Origin: CAAGNP01 sp045595965
Lineage (GTDB): Bacteria > Bacteroidota > Bacteroidia > Bacteroidales > UBA932
Assembly: GCA_045595965.1 (NCBI GenBank)
Contig: JAZOBN010000019.1
Location: forward strand, 1 to 51,951
Reading direction: 5' to 3'
Length of the DNA: 51,951 bases
Shown: positions 24,483-33,616 of the stretch, piece after piece
Layout of the letters: each line of letters opens with the position of its first letter
Numbering within the stretch: the first letter of the stretch is position 1
The notes under the pieces: model-generated
What the model saw: only the letters and a program-made list of their open reading frames with translations
Databases searched by the model: none
Told to the model about the DNA's origin: nothing
Made by a program: the position numbers and the translations under genes

Positions 24483-24490
24483 CAAAAGTA
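24483..24490 (-). promoter_or_regulatory. yfhO promoter -7 element TACTTTTG
   Basis: On the minus strand TACTTTTG matches TAnnTTTG in the 26-base gap after cstA, 16 bases before the yfhO ATG, allowing independent expression. Confidence 0.5.
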
Positions 24491-24492
24491 CT

Positions 24493-25908
24493 CTATTTTT
24501 TTCTACATACTACCACATACAGGATAGCAAATGCTGTAACAACTCCGGCAATATGGCCAATTATCGGTTGTAAATGAAGACCACCATTGATAACCGGAGC
24601 CACTATGAAATAGGAGACACAGACGTAGGTCAGAAATGTTGCAGGTACAGAGCACATCCAATGGGGTCTCTTTTCTTTGATGAGGTATGCTGTTGCTGTC
24701 CACATAAAAATTGCAGCAAGAATCTGGTTGCCGATCCCTACATATTTCCAAACAGTAGAGAAATCGACTTGGCAGCAGATATAAGCCAGTATAAATATTG
24801 GCAACGAAACAAGAATCCTCTTCAATATAGGTTTCTGATCTATCTTGAAAAGATCTGCTATAGTGAGTCTCAGACTCCTGAATGCAGTATCCCCAGATGT
24901 TATAGGGCATACAATCACACCCAAAACAGCCAGAACTGCACCTGTTTTACCCAACCAGCTGTTGCAAATTTCATTAACCGCCACTGCCGGGGTTATATTT
25001 GCCTGGTTCAACCCCTCCGGCCCTCCAAAATATGCCATAGCAGCTGTTGCCCAAATCATCGCAACAACCCCCTCTGCCACCATTGCTCCATAAAAAACGG
25101 GACGGGCGTGTTTCTCTGTTTTCAAGCACCTAGCCATCAACGGGGATTGTGTTGAGTGGAAACCAGATATTGCCCCACAAGAAATTACTACAAATAACAT
25201 AGGGACCACTATGTTATTTTCTGGGTCTGAATGGTAATTCTGAAACGAATCAAATGTCAAATTTGGGATAGATACCGCCCCTGTGGCTGCATTATAAATC
25301 ATAGCACCACCAATACCCAATGCCATAACGAGCAATGCTGCACCAAAAATGGGATATATGCTCCCTATAATCTTGTCAATAGGGAGGAGAGTAGCCAATA
25401 TATAATAGGCAAAAATCACATATAGCCAGATATTTTTATTGACACCCGACAAAGAGGCAATCAAATCGGCCGGACCGGTGACAAAAGAGACACCAACGGC
25501 CAGCAAAAGAATAGGGACAACTATTCCCATAAATGTCTTTACCCCTTTTCCAAGATATTTGCCTATGATGTCCGGCATATTCAATCCACCATTTCTCAAT
25601 GAGAGCATACCGGAAAAATAGTCTTGTACAGCCCCGGCAAAAATACATCCTAATGCAATCCACAGATATGCTATTGGACCATATGCCGCCCCCAATATAG
25701 CACCGAATATAGGACCGAGACCAGCGATATTCAAAAACTGTATAATAAAAATCTTCCATGTAGGAAGTACCTTAAAATCGACCCCGTCTGCTTTTCCCAC
25801 TGCAGGAGTGATCCTCGAAGGATCTGCGCCGAAAAACTTATCTACAAATTTGCCATATATAAAATAGCCCCCTATCAAGAAAGCCATGGCCAAAATAAAT
25901 GTTATCAT
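24493..25908 (-). CDS. cstA: CstA-family carbon starvation / pyruvate-peptide transporter (short form)
   Basis: This 471-residue membrane protein has about 12-13 helices and the CstA core motifs: FGADPSRITPAVGKADGVDF near the N-terminus, FIIQFLNIAGLGPIFGAILGAAYGP, and FHSTQSPLMARCLKTEKHARPVFYGAMVAEG. E. coli CstA is about 700 residues; the short form here matches those common in Bacteroidota. CstA proteins import pyruvate or peptides when carbon is scarce. The start overlaps the glycosyltransferase stop by 4 bases (ATGA). Confidence 0.92.
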   Translation of the reverse strand: MITFILAMAFLIGGYFIYGKFVDKFFGADPSRITPAVGKADGVDFKVLPTWKIFIIQFLNIAGLGPIFGAILGAAYGPIAYLWIALGCIFAGAVQDYFSGMLSLRNGGLNMPDIIGKYLGKGVKTFMGIVVPILLLAVGVSFVTGPADLIASLSGVNKNIWLYVIFAYYILATLLPIDKIIGSIYPIFGAALLVMALGIGGAMIYNAATGAVSIPNLTFDSFQNYHSDPENNIVVPMLFVVISCGAISGFHSTQSPLMARCLKTEKHARPVFYGAMVAEGVVAMIWATAAMAYFGGPEGLNQANITPAVAVNEICNSWLGKTGAVLAVLGVIVCPITSGDTAFRSLRLTIADLFKIDQKPILKRILVSLPIFILAYICCQVDFSTVWKYVGIGNQILAAIFMWTATAYLIKEKRPHWMCSVPATFLTYVCVSYFIVAPVINGGLHLQPIIGHIAGVVTAFAILYVVVCRKK

Positions 25909-27239
25909 ATAGCTTTATCTGTTTTCTCAAGTATTTCCACCATCTCACCGGTCAGCTCACGACGCGAATATTTTGAAATAGCCCCTTTGTCTATGTTCCG
26001 GATCCAATTGGATGAACGATAATCCTCATACAATCTGATAACATGGCTTTTGAGTTTCTCCTCCTCATTCCAATCAAAAATAACACCTGAGGAGGTCTCT
26101 CCAAGTACCTTTGCCACCTCTCCATCCTCCGGGCCAAAAGCGACAATAGGGCGCTCTGACGCAAGATATTCGAAAAATTTACCTGTAAGAATCCCTTTGG
26201 ATTCGGGCTCATCACGCAAAGGGAGAAGGAGCCCCCAACACCCCTTTTGTAATCCTGGGATATCGGAATGGGGCAGATAGCCGAGATTCTCAAGATTGTG
26301 CGAAAGTCCTGATTCTACTATGGAGGAGATAACTTCCCTGTCAACTTTACCGACAAGCCTGATCCTCAAGTCTTCAGCAAAATCTTTATTTTCACTCGAG
26401 ATCCCGGCAAGAACCTTCCACAATCTTACAGGATTTCCATCTGCTGAAAACAAGCCGGTATGCAGAAGGGTAAAGTGTCTATCTGGATTCACCTCCACAG
26501 AGACAAAATCATCCTCATCATAACCGTTGCATACTGTATAAAGTCTGGAATTTTCCACCCCTGAATTCAAGAGTGTTGCAAATTCCTGAGTCATCTGATT
26601 TGTCACAGAAACTACAGCATCTGCTTCAGATACCACAGCCAACTCCAACTTCTCGTGTCTCTTTTTTGACCAGGATGTAGTCGGGAGGTGTTTGAAATAG
26701 AAGATTTTTGTCCAAGGATCCCTGAAGTCCGCTACCCAACGGATCCCTGTCTTACGATGCAGCTCCTTTGCAATAAGGTGCATTGAGTGGGGAGGGCCGG
26801 TGCTGACAATGGCATCAACCCTGTTTTCCTCAAGATACCCAAGTAGATATTTTACCGAAGGAGCTATCCAGGATCTCTTCGGGTCAGGTATGAACATATT
26901 GGCCCTGACCCATAAAGAGATCTTTTGTAATAAACTTTTCTTTCCTGACTGATTTATAGGGTTCACGACTGTCCCCCCCCCTTTATTATCAGACTTGCCG
27001 GAAAAGAATCTCTTATAAAAAGTATATGGCTCTGAAATAGCCCTTTTTATCACTATAGCCTCCGCTGGAACCTCTCTCTCCAACGACATATCGGTCGCTG
27101 GACTCTGAGGGTTGGATGGGGTATATATCACAGGCTGCCAACCAAATGATGGTAGATATTTGGCAAACTTCAGCCATCTTTGTACCCCGGACCCCCCAGA
27201 TGGAGGCCAATAATATGTGATAATAAGAACTCTCTTCAT
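25905..27239 (-). CDS. Glycosyltransferase, GT4-like
   Basis: This 444-residue protein has a GT-B fold. The N-terminal domain starts RVLIITYYWPPSGGSGVQRWLKFAKYL and contains IVSTGPPHSMHLIA and WVADFRDPW. The C-terminal domain holds the donor-binding region with FEYLASERPIVAFGPEDGEVA, the usual glycine/acidic pattern of GT4 retaining transferases. It probably adds a sugar to a surface glycan or lipid on the cytoplasmic face. No glycan cluster surrounds it; neighbours are a serine hydrolase and cstA, with YfhO two genes downstream. Confidence 0.88.
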   Translation of the reverse strand: MKRVLIITYYWPPSGGSGVQRWLKFAKYLPSFGWQPVIYTPSNPQSPATDMSLEREVPAEAIVIKRAISEPYTFYKRFFSGKSDNKGGGTVVNPINQSGKKSLLQKISLWVRANMFIPDPKRSWIAPSVKYLLGYLEENRVDAIVSTGPPHSMHLIAKELHRKTGIRWVADFRDPWTKIFYFKHLPTTSWSKKRHEKLELAVVSEADAVVSVTNQMTQEFATLLNSGVENSRLYTVCNGYDEDDFVSVEVNPDRHFTLLHTGLFSADGNPVRLWKVLAGISSENKDFAEDLRIRLVGKVDREVISSIVESGLSHNLENLGYLPHSDIPGLQKGCWGLLLPLRDEPESKGILTGKFFEYLASERPIVAFGPEDGEVAKVLGETSSGVIFDWNEEEKLKSHVIRLYEDYRSSNWIRNIDKGAISKYSRRELTGEMVEILEKTDKAI

Positions 27240-27256
27240 TCTCTGTTCAAGATACC

Positions 27257-28420
27257 CTATTTGATATAAGAGTTATAGATTGCATTGGTAAGGGTTTTAA
27301 GGAAATCCTTCCCCTCTGCCCCCTGATAACCGTTGGTCATCGCAACAATACCCCACCCGTCAGCAGGGCTCCATATCATAATGCTTCTCAAACCGTATGC
27401 GCCACCTGTGTGGCCTACAGGATATTTCCCTTCTTCATTATATTTAGGGTCATCTATGAAGTTTATAAACTCTTTCAAACACAATCCGTATTGATCTTCC
27501 CAATCCTGTTTTGCAATCCACACAGGGGTCTGCATTGCTTTTGCACTCTCTTGTGAGATGATGCGTACGCCGTTGTATTCTCCATAATTCATATGCATCA
27601 TCATATATACAGCCAGATCATGTGCTGATATTTTGACACCGCCTGTAGGGGAGAAGATTGGTGCAGAATAACCCTGGATATATCCTGGCATATCTTCAGA
27701 TCTGCTTCTGTAAGCACCCTTCGACTCTTCGAATTTACCATCGCTGTATGAATAGATAGTGGCAAATCTGTAAGCATCCAGCGAGTCAATGTTATGCCCC
27801 CCATAAAGGCCAAGTTTGTGGATTACATTTTCCCTTACATAATCATCAAAACGGACACCTGACACCTTTTCCAGGATAGTACCTGCAAGATTCAAACCCA
27901 TATTTGAGTAGTTGTATCCCTCTCCGGGTCTATATTCAAAATATGACTCAATACAATCTCCGTAAACGGCAGGGTTCAAATGGTCAACTGTAAAATAGTC
28001 ATCCTTATCCTTGATACTTGCAGTATGTGACAATACCATTCTTAGTGTGATAACATCATCCGGATAGTGAGGATTTCTGATTTTGAAACCGATAAGATCA
28101 CTCACATCATCATCCAGAGAGATTATCCCTTTCTCTACAAGCTGAAGAAGAGATGTTGCTGTAAATGATTTTGAAATAGATGCAATTCTCATCACATCTG
28201 TATTTGCAAGGGGCTCCTTTGTTTCCAGATTTTTGTAACCGAAAGACTCATTGTAAACAATCTCGCCATCTTTTACCACAGCAGCAGAGATTCCCACAGC
28301 GTTGAACTCTTTTATTACAGACTTGATAGCCTTATCTGTCTTCTGGGCAGGTGTTTGGGTACAAGCTGCAAAAATTGCCAAAGAAAATGCAATTGAAAGG
28401 AATAATTTTGAAATGCGCAT
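27257..28420 (-). CDS. Beta-lactamase-fold serine hydrolase lipoprotein
   Basis: This 387-residue lipoprotein has its lipobox ending at Cys20 (IFAAC). The class C/penicillin-binding fold is shown by SxxK (Ser81-Ile-Ser-Lys84), YxN in YNYSNMG and the HTGG motif in GHTGGAYG. Such proteins are peptidases, esterases or amidases rather than resistance enzymes in most cases; the substrate is not known. It lies 17-19 bases from both neighbours in the rsmA-yfhO run. Confidence 0.88.
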   Translation of the reverse strand: MRISKLFLSIAFSLAIFAACTQTPAQKTDKAIKSVIKEFNAVGISAAVVKDGEIVYNESFGYKNLETKEPLANTDVMRIASISKSFTATSLLQLVEKGIISLDDDVSDLIGFKIRNPHYPDDVITLRMVLSHTASIKDKDDYFTVDHLNPAVYGDCIESYFEYRPGEGYNYSNMGLNLAGTILEKVSGVRFDDYVRENVIHKLGLYGGHNIDSLDAYRFATIYSYSDGKFEESKGAYRSRSEDMPGYIQGYSAPIFSPTGGVKISAHDLAVYMMMHMNYGEYNGVRIISQESAKAMQTPVWIAKQDWEDQYGLCLKEFINFIDDPKYNEEGKYPVGHTGGAYGLRSIMIWSPADGWGIVAMTNGYQGAEGKDFLKTLTNAIYNSYIK

Positions 28421-28439
28421 AATATAAAAATTTAGTTGT

Positions 28440-29711
28440 TTACGAATTCATCGCCTTTGCAGGATCCTCTCCCGAGCCATTATAGGCAGGGATAAAACCA
28501 GCACAAACCCCTATTCCCAACGCTATCATAACCCCTCTCAATCCATTCATAAAAGTGAACTCATATGGGAACTGGAGATTATTCTCCAAAAATAACGATA
28601 TAATTATAACTAGCAAAATGCCAAGCCCCCCTCCTGCAAAAGAAAGTATAGCAGATTCTACCAGGAACTGTACCATAATAAAAGACCTGCGGGCTCCAAG
28701 TGCTTTCTGAATCCCAATTTCCCTTCTCCTCTCCTTGACAGAGACAAACATCATGTTGGCTATTCCAAAACCACCGATCAATAACGAAAAACCCCCTATT
28801 ATCCACCCTGCCATCGATACAACCCCCATTACCTCCTCCACCTGTTCTGCCAAATATGTCATTTTATTGAACGAAAAATCGTCTTTCTCCTCAGGATTTA
28901 CCCTTCTGCACCCCCTTAACAACCTCGTTGCCTGTTCTATCATTTCACTCTGTGCCACACTCTGCTTTGGAGATATCATTATAGTGCCCCCAACTTTATC
29001 AACCCCAAAAACTCCTCTTCCATACTCCATAGGGACGATTACTGCACAGTCCAGATCCATAATGCTCATCACACTCTCACCCTCACTTGCCGCAACACCT
29101 ATAACACTGACGCGATACCCATCTATTGACATCTCGCTTCCTACAGCATCTCCTGAGGGGAAAAGCCCCCTGGCTACCTCACTCCCTATGATAGCCACAT
29201 TGCTCCCTATCTCCCCCTCTTTGAATGTGAAGTTTCTCCCTTGTGCAATTGATATATCCAGAAGTTTGTCATAATCGGGTGTGATTGAGAGGAGATAACC
29301 ATCGGAATACCCTCTCCCCATTGCAGAAAAGACTCTGGGTTGGGATGAAAAATATACAACAGATGAGGCTGTCGTCATATTTTCCTTGAGAAATTCATAC
29401 TCTTGAATACCTATTTCCCTCCTCTTCTCATATTCCCACCACTGATAACCGTTCTGTGAAGATTCGATCTCCCAGGGCTCCTTCTGAATCAACACAGTCT
29501 CCCACCCAAGAGTGGCCATTCCCCCTTTGATTCCATTTTTCATGGCATCAATTACACAAAACACCGTAACGATTGTGAAAATTCCTATTGAAACTCCCAA
29601 AAGGGAGAGAAAGGTCCTGAACTTGTTCCTCCTCAAAGAGGAAAATGCAATTGAAACGCTCTCTCTCCACAACCCAGGCACCACCTGCGCCCCCATCACA
29701 TTTTTCATCAT
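28440..29711 (-). CDS. ABC transporter permease, MacB/FtsX type
   Basis: This 423-residue protein has the MacB layout: one N-terminal helix (residues about 32-55, FRTFLSLLGVSIGIFTIV), a large periplasmic MacB_PCD domain (about 60-295) and three C-terminal helices in an FtsX domain (VKERRREIGIQKALGARRSFIMVQFLVE). MacB-type permeases do mechanical work on envelope substrates (lipoproteins, toxins, antibiotics). No ATPase gene is adjacent; the LolD-type ATPase at 867-1535 is a candidate partner only by class. Its start overlaps the mutS stop by 4 bases. Confidence 0.88.
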   Translation of the reverse strand: MMKNVMGAQVVPGLWRESVSIAFSSLRRNKFRTFLSLLGVSIGIFTIVTVFCVIDAMKNGIKGGMATLGWETVLIQKEPWEIESSQNGYQWWEYEKRREIGIQEYEFLKENMTTASSVVYFSSQPRVFSAMGRGYSDGYLLSITPDYDKLLDISIAQGRNFTFKEGEIGSNVAIIGSEVARGLFPSGDAVGSEMSIDGYRVSVIGVAASEGESVMSIMDLDCAVIVPMEYGRGVFGVDKVGGTIMISPKQSVAQSEMIEQATRLLRGCRRVNPEEKDDFSFNKMTYLAEQVEEVMGVVSMAGWIIGGFSLLIGGFGIANMMFVSVKERRREIGIQKALGARRSFIMVQFLVESAILSFAGGGLGILLVIIISLFLENNLQFPYEFTFMNGLRGVMIALGIGVCAGFIPAYNGSGEDPAKAMNS

Positions 29712-32335
29712 AATCCTATTTTCCGTTTCAGTTCCCGTATCAGATCAAAAGCATCAAGGGGCGACATTGAGTTAATATCTACCTCCCTGAGAGTATCCCT
29801 CACATTTACCAGGATAGGGTCGTCAAGCTGGAATATCGAAAGTTGTACCGGCTCTTCTTCCTTTGTAACCATCTTCTTCGATGGGACCCCCTCTGAATTG
29901 CTCTCAAGTTGTTTAAGAAGTTTTTGAGCAGATTCTACCACCTCTTTGGGCATACCTGCAAGCCGTGCCACATGAATACCGAAACTATGGGCCACACCAC
30001 CTTCACACAACTTCCTCAAGAACAACACCTTTCCTTCAGCTTCCTTGACTTGTATATGGAAGTTCCTCACCCTGTCGTATTTGTTCTCCAGATCATTCAA
30101 CTCGTGATAGTGGGTTGCAAAAAGGGTTTTTGCCCCACCACCTCTCTGATGGATATATTCCACTATTGCCCAAGCAATTGACATACCGTCATAGGTGCTG
30201 GTCCCCCTTCCGATTTCATCCAGAAGGACTAAAGAACGGGGTGAAATATTATGCAGGATAGTTGAGGTCTCCAACATCTCCACCATAAAAGTGGACTCAC
30301 CTCTGGAGATATTGTCAGATGCACCCACCCTTGTGAAAATCTTGTCCACATAACCGATCCTGCTCTTTTGGGCAGGGACGAATGAACCCATCTGGGCCAT
30401 CAGGACAATCAGTGCGGTCTGCCTCAACAAAGCAGATTTACCAGACATATTGGGACCGGTAAGGATGATGATCTGCTGCTTGTTTTTATCAAGATACAGG
30501 TCATTTGCAATATATTGCTCCCCTTCCGGCATAAGCCTCTCAATGACAGGATGCCTCCCTTGTGTTATAGAGATCACATCTGAATCATCCATCTGGGGTC
30601 TGGTATAGTTGTAATCCATTGCCAGCACAGCAAATGAGACCAGGCAATCCACTTTTGCCACTACTGCACTATCTTTCTGAATAACAGGGATATTCCTCTG
30701 TATCTCAGAAACCAGATCTGTATATATTGTACTCTCTATTACGTGAATCTTCTCCTCTGCACCCAGAATCTTCTCTTCATACTCCTTCAGTTCCTGAGTA
30801 ATGTACCTCTCTGCAGAGACCAGTGTTTGTTTTCTTATCCAGTCAGAGGGGACCTTATCCTTGTGGGTATTTCTCACCTCAAGATAGTATCCGAAGACAT
30901 TGTTGTAGCTCACCTTCAAAGAGGTGATTCCTGTCCGCTCCTGTTCCCTCTCCTGAATTCCGGCAAGAATCGCTTTGCTGTTGGCTGCTATATCCCTCAA
31001 CTCATCGAGTTCCTCACTTACCCCCCTGGCAATCACTTCACCTTTTCCTATCTGTGAAGCAGGCTCCTCGGCCAGTTTTTCAGAGAGGGTTCTTAATATC
31101 GAATTGCAATCTGCCAACTCCTCTCCAAGTTTTGTTACAGAATCATTCCCAATCCTCATCAGGGTGGCTTTCAGCGGGAGAATCTGCGCCAGACCACGTC
31201 TGAGCTGTGCCATCTCTCTGGGGGTTATCCTCCCCCCTGCAGCACGTGATATGATCCTCTCCATATCTCCCATTCTGGAAATCTTCTCCCTCACTGTATC
31301 CATAACCTCATGATTGCCGGTAAATGCCTCTACAACATCATGACGTCTTTTGATTTCATCAAGATTTTTAGAGGGCATGCACATCCATTGACGGAGCAAC
31401 CTTCCACCCATAGGGGAAGAACACTTATCCATAATATCCAGGAGGGTGACCCCATCCTGAGTAGATGGATAAATCAATTCCAAGTTACGGGAGGTGAATT
31501 TATCAAGCCAGACAAACTCTTCATTATCTATCCTGGAGATGGAGCATAAATGGCTTAATCCCCTTGTAGGGAAGTATTCAGAATATGTCTGGGCATTGTT
31601 CTCAAGGTAGTACAATATGGCACCGGCAGCAGTTATTGCAAGGTTCATCCCCTCAACACCAAACCCCTTGAGAGAATCAAGGGCAAAGTGCTTGCGCAAT
31701 TTCTCATAAGCAGAATCATATACAAATGCCCACTCCCCCAGTGTCGAGATATATGCTTTTTGATTGAATCTCTCCTTGAAACCTTTCTCATACCCTTTCT
31801 CTACGAGAATTTCTTTCGGAGACATATTCGACAAAAGAAGTTCAATATACTCGAACCCCCCTTGTGCAACCCGGAATGTCCCTGTGGAGATATCGAGAAA
31901 TGCAACGCCACCTCTCTCTTTCTCAAATGCTACACACGCCAGGAAGTTGTTCTCTTTCTGAGGGAGAAGCTGCTCATTATATACAACTCCGGGGGTCACC
32001 AGATCGGTAACACCCCTCTTTACTATCTTTTTGGTAAGTTTCGGATCCTCCAGCTGGTCACATACAGCCACCTTGTATCCCGCCCTGACCAATTTGGGGA
32101 GATACACCTCAATAGAATGGTGAGGGAATCCTGCCAACTCCACATGTTGCGCAGCCCCGTTTGCCCTTTTGGTCAAAACGATTCCAAGCACCTTACTTGC
32201 TATAACCGCATCATCTCCGAATGTTTCATAGAAGTCACCCACCCTGAAGAGGAGTATCGCCTCGGGGTGTTGTGCCTTTACTGCGAAAAACTGCTTCATC
32301 AGCGGTGTTTCAACTATCTTCTTTTTCTCTACCAT
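29708..32335 (-). CDS. mutS: DNA mismatch repair protein MutS
   Basis: This 875-residue MutS is full length. The mismatch-reading motif is in domain I (FRVGDFYETFGDDA, containing Phe-x-Glu). The ATPase has Walker A TGPNMSGKSALLRQ, Walker B LVLLDEIGRGTSTYDG and the dimerising helix-turn-helix near 790. It binds mismatches and recruits MutL. It sits 10 bases after rsmA and overlaps the ABC permease gene by 4 bases. Confidence 0.98.
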   Translation of the reverse strand: MVEKKKIVETPLMKQFFAVKAQHPEAILLFRVGDFYETFGDDAVIASKVLGIVLTKRANGAAQHVELAGFPHHSIEVYLPKLVRAGYKVAVCDQLEDPKLTKKIVKRGVTDLVTPGVVYNEQLLPQKENNFLACVAFEKERGGVAFLDISTGTFRVAQGGFEYIELLLSNMSPKEILVEKGYEKGFKERFNQKAYISTLGEWAFVYDSAYEKLRKHFALDSLKGFGVEGMNLAITAAGAILYYLENNAQTYSEYFPTRGLSHLCSISRIDNEEFVWLDKFTSRNLELIYPSTQDGVTLLDIMDKCSSPMGGRLLRQWMCMPSKNLDEIKRRHDVVEAFTGNHEVMDTVREKISRMGDMERIISRAAGGRITPREMAQLRRGLAQILPLKATLMRIGNDSVTKLGEELADCNSILRTLSEKLAEEPASQIGKGEVIARGVSEELDELRDIAANSKAILAGIQEREQERTGITSLKVSYNNVFGYYLEVRNTHKDKVPSDWIRKQTLVSAERYITQELKEYEEKILGAEEKIHVIESTIYTDLVSEIQRNIPVIQKDSAVVAKVDCLVSFAVLAMDYNYTRPQMDDSDVISITQGRHPVIERLMPEGEQYIANDLYLDKNKQQIIILTGPNMSGKSALLRQTALIVLMAQMGSFVPAQKSRIGYVDKIFTRVGASDNISRGESTFMVEMLETSTILHNISPRSLVLLDEIGRGTSTYDGMSIAWAIVEYIHQRGGGAKTLFATHYHELNDLENKYDRVRNFHIQVKEAEGKVLFLRKLCEGGVAHSFGIHVARLAGMPKEVVESAQKLLKQLESNSEGVPSKKMVTKEEEPVQLSIFQLDDPILVNVRDTLREVDINSMSPLDAFDLIRELKRKIGL

Positions 32336-32345
32336 AACGGCAAAA

Positions 32346-33158
32346 TTAAGAAATTTTCTTCAGGGCTAAGGTCAATTCGACAAATTGTTCGACAGAGAGT
32401 TGCTCAGGGCGCATATCCAGAAGATTTACCTCTGTGCCATCAGCCATGACAGATGGAATCTCTGCTGGGATAGTGTACTCTTTAGCCAGAGGTTTTACAG
32501 AATTCCGGATAGTTTTGCGTCGCTGGTTAAACGAGGTCTTTACAATCGATTTGAAAAGGGAGGGATCGCAGCCAAGGTCGGTTCTGCTGTTGCGACGGAG
32601 CCTTATAACGGCAGATTTCACCTTTGGAGGGGGATTGAAAACATGTTCGCTTACAGTAAACAAATACTCAATCTCGTACCACGCCTGAAGCAAGACAGAT
32701 AGGATGCCATACGCCTTCTTTCCCGGAGGGGAAGCAAGACGCTCTGCCACCTCCTTCTGCACCATTCCCACCACTTGAGGAATCTGCTCTTTATAGTCAA
32801 GAACCTTGAAGAAAATTTGCGAAGAGATATTGTACGGGAAGTTCCCTATGACACAAAACTGACCAGGAAAAAATCTTTCGAGCTGGAGTTTGAGAAAGTC
32901 TGCCTCCATCAGTTTCCCATTCACTTGAGGAAAATGCTCAAGAAGGTAATCTATCGACTCCGAATCGACCTCCACCATTCTAAGATCCACATCATTGCGT
33001 TCCAGAAGGTATTGTGTCAGAACGCCCATACCGGGGCCCACCTCCAAGGTAGGCATCACCACCCCTTCTTCTACCTGCAGAGCTTGTGCAATTGCCTGTG
33101 CTATAGATAAATCTGTCAAAAAATGCTGGCCCAGGGCCTTCTTCGCTCTAACTTCCAT
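32346..33158 (-). CDS. rsmA: 16S rRNA (adenine1518/1519-N6)-dimethyltransferase RsmA
   Basis: This 270-residue protein has KsgA motifs: KKALGQHFLTD, SAM-binding LEVGPGMGVLTQYL, the catalytic GNFPYNISSQIFFKVL (NxPY) and FNQRRKTIRNSVKPL. It dimethylates two adenines near the 3' end of 16S rRNA late in 30S assembly. It is the first gene of the minus-strand run towards yfhO and has its own -7 element 21 bases upstream, just below palindromic element B. Confidence 0.97.
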   Translation of the reverse strand: MEVRAKKALGQHFLTDLSIAQAIAQALQVEEGVVMPTLEVGPGMGVLTQYLLERNDVDLRMVEVDSESIDYLLEHFPQVNGKLMEADFLKLQLERFFPGQFCVIGNFPYNISSQIFFKVLDYKEQIPQVVGMVQKEVAERLASPPGKKAYGILSVLLQAWYEIEYLFTVSEHVFNPPPKVKSAVIRLRRNSRTDLGCDPSLFKSIVKTSFNQRRKTIRNSVKPLAKEYTIPAEIPSVMADGTEVNLLDMRPEQLSVEQFVELTLALKKIS

Positions 33159-33179
33159 AATTCTTCAATTTTCTTGGGG

Positions 33180-33187
33180 CAAAGATA
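33180..33187 (-). promoter_or_regulatory. rsmA promoter -7 element TATCTTTG
   Basis: On the minus strand TATCTTTG matches TAnnTTTG, 21 bases before the rsmA ATG. Element B begins 17 bases further upstream, where a -33 element would lie. Confidence 0.6.
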
Positions 33188-33204
33188 ATGAATTTTCCTC
33201 TATA

Positions 33205-33323
33205 CTCTTCGGAGTTAATGTTCTTCAGGCGTTCGCTGCGCTCACTCCCACCACGCTTTACGGCGCGGTCCCCCCGCTATCAAGCGCGGGTGCTTAGGCC
33301 TTCAGAACCTCAACTCCGAAGAG
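33205..33323 (-). repeat. Palindromic structured element B (20-bp imperfect outer stem, same core plan as A)
   Basis: The outer arms start with a perfect 12-bp inverted repeat (CTCTTCGGAGTT at 33205-33216 and its complement at 33312-33323) and extend to about 20 bp with two mismatches. Read on the minus strand, the core has hairpin CCCGC/GCGGG (33290-33273), then CCGCGC/GCGTGG (33268-33251, with a G-T pair at the same stem position as in element A), then TGGGAG and a weak third GCG/CGC stem. It lies just upstream of the rsmA promoter. Confidence 0.7.
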
Positions 33324-33513
33324 ATGCTAGATGATGAATCATTATCGTGTACGAATTTGAGGAAAAAAAGACGCTGTCATCAGACAAGAGCGAATCCCTT
33401 TCTATGTCGAATTGAGAAGACTTGCCGTGATTTCCCGAACCAAAATCACCATAGAAAGCATCCGTTCCAAATCTGCAGAAAACAACATCTTTATTCTTCA
33501 CCCTTATTTCTTT
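33324..33513. other. Intergenic stretch without a supported gene
   Basis: Between element B and the terminator of the ATP-binding regulator I see no credible gene or RNA. A minus-strand frame of 82 codons crosses this stretch but starts inside the terminator, ends inside element B and resembles nothing I know. It may be a gene remnant. Confidence 0.4.
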
Positions 33514-33552
33514 AAAAAAAGAAAGTAGGTAACTAATAATCAGAAAGTTACC
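33514..33552 (-). terminator. Intrinsic terminator after the AlbA_2-type gene
   Basis: On the minus strand GGTAACT (33552-33546) pairs with AGTTACC (33534-33528) across an 11-base loop, followed by TACTTTCTTTTTTT. The T-run supports termination of leftward transcription from the gene ending at 33617. Confidence 0.5.
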
Positions 33553-33616
33553 CCTCATACTGTATTTTCTTTTCTTTACTTATTCCCTTTTTCTGCCATA
33601 AAAACAAAGAAAAGAA

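Noticed and set aside
27257..28420. Antibiotic-resistance beta-lactamase
   Set aside because: The motifs fit the broad serine beta-lactamase/PBP-like hydrolase family; nothing points to a class C resistance enzyme and the context is housekeeping.
33310..33558. Minus-strand frame of 82 codons between rsmA and the AlbA_2-type gene
   Set aside because: It starts within the terminator hairpin, ends in palindromic element B, has no promoter or recognisable motif, and is at most a gene remnant.
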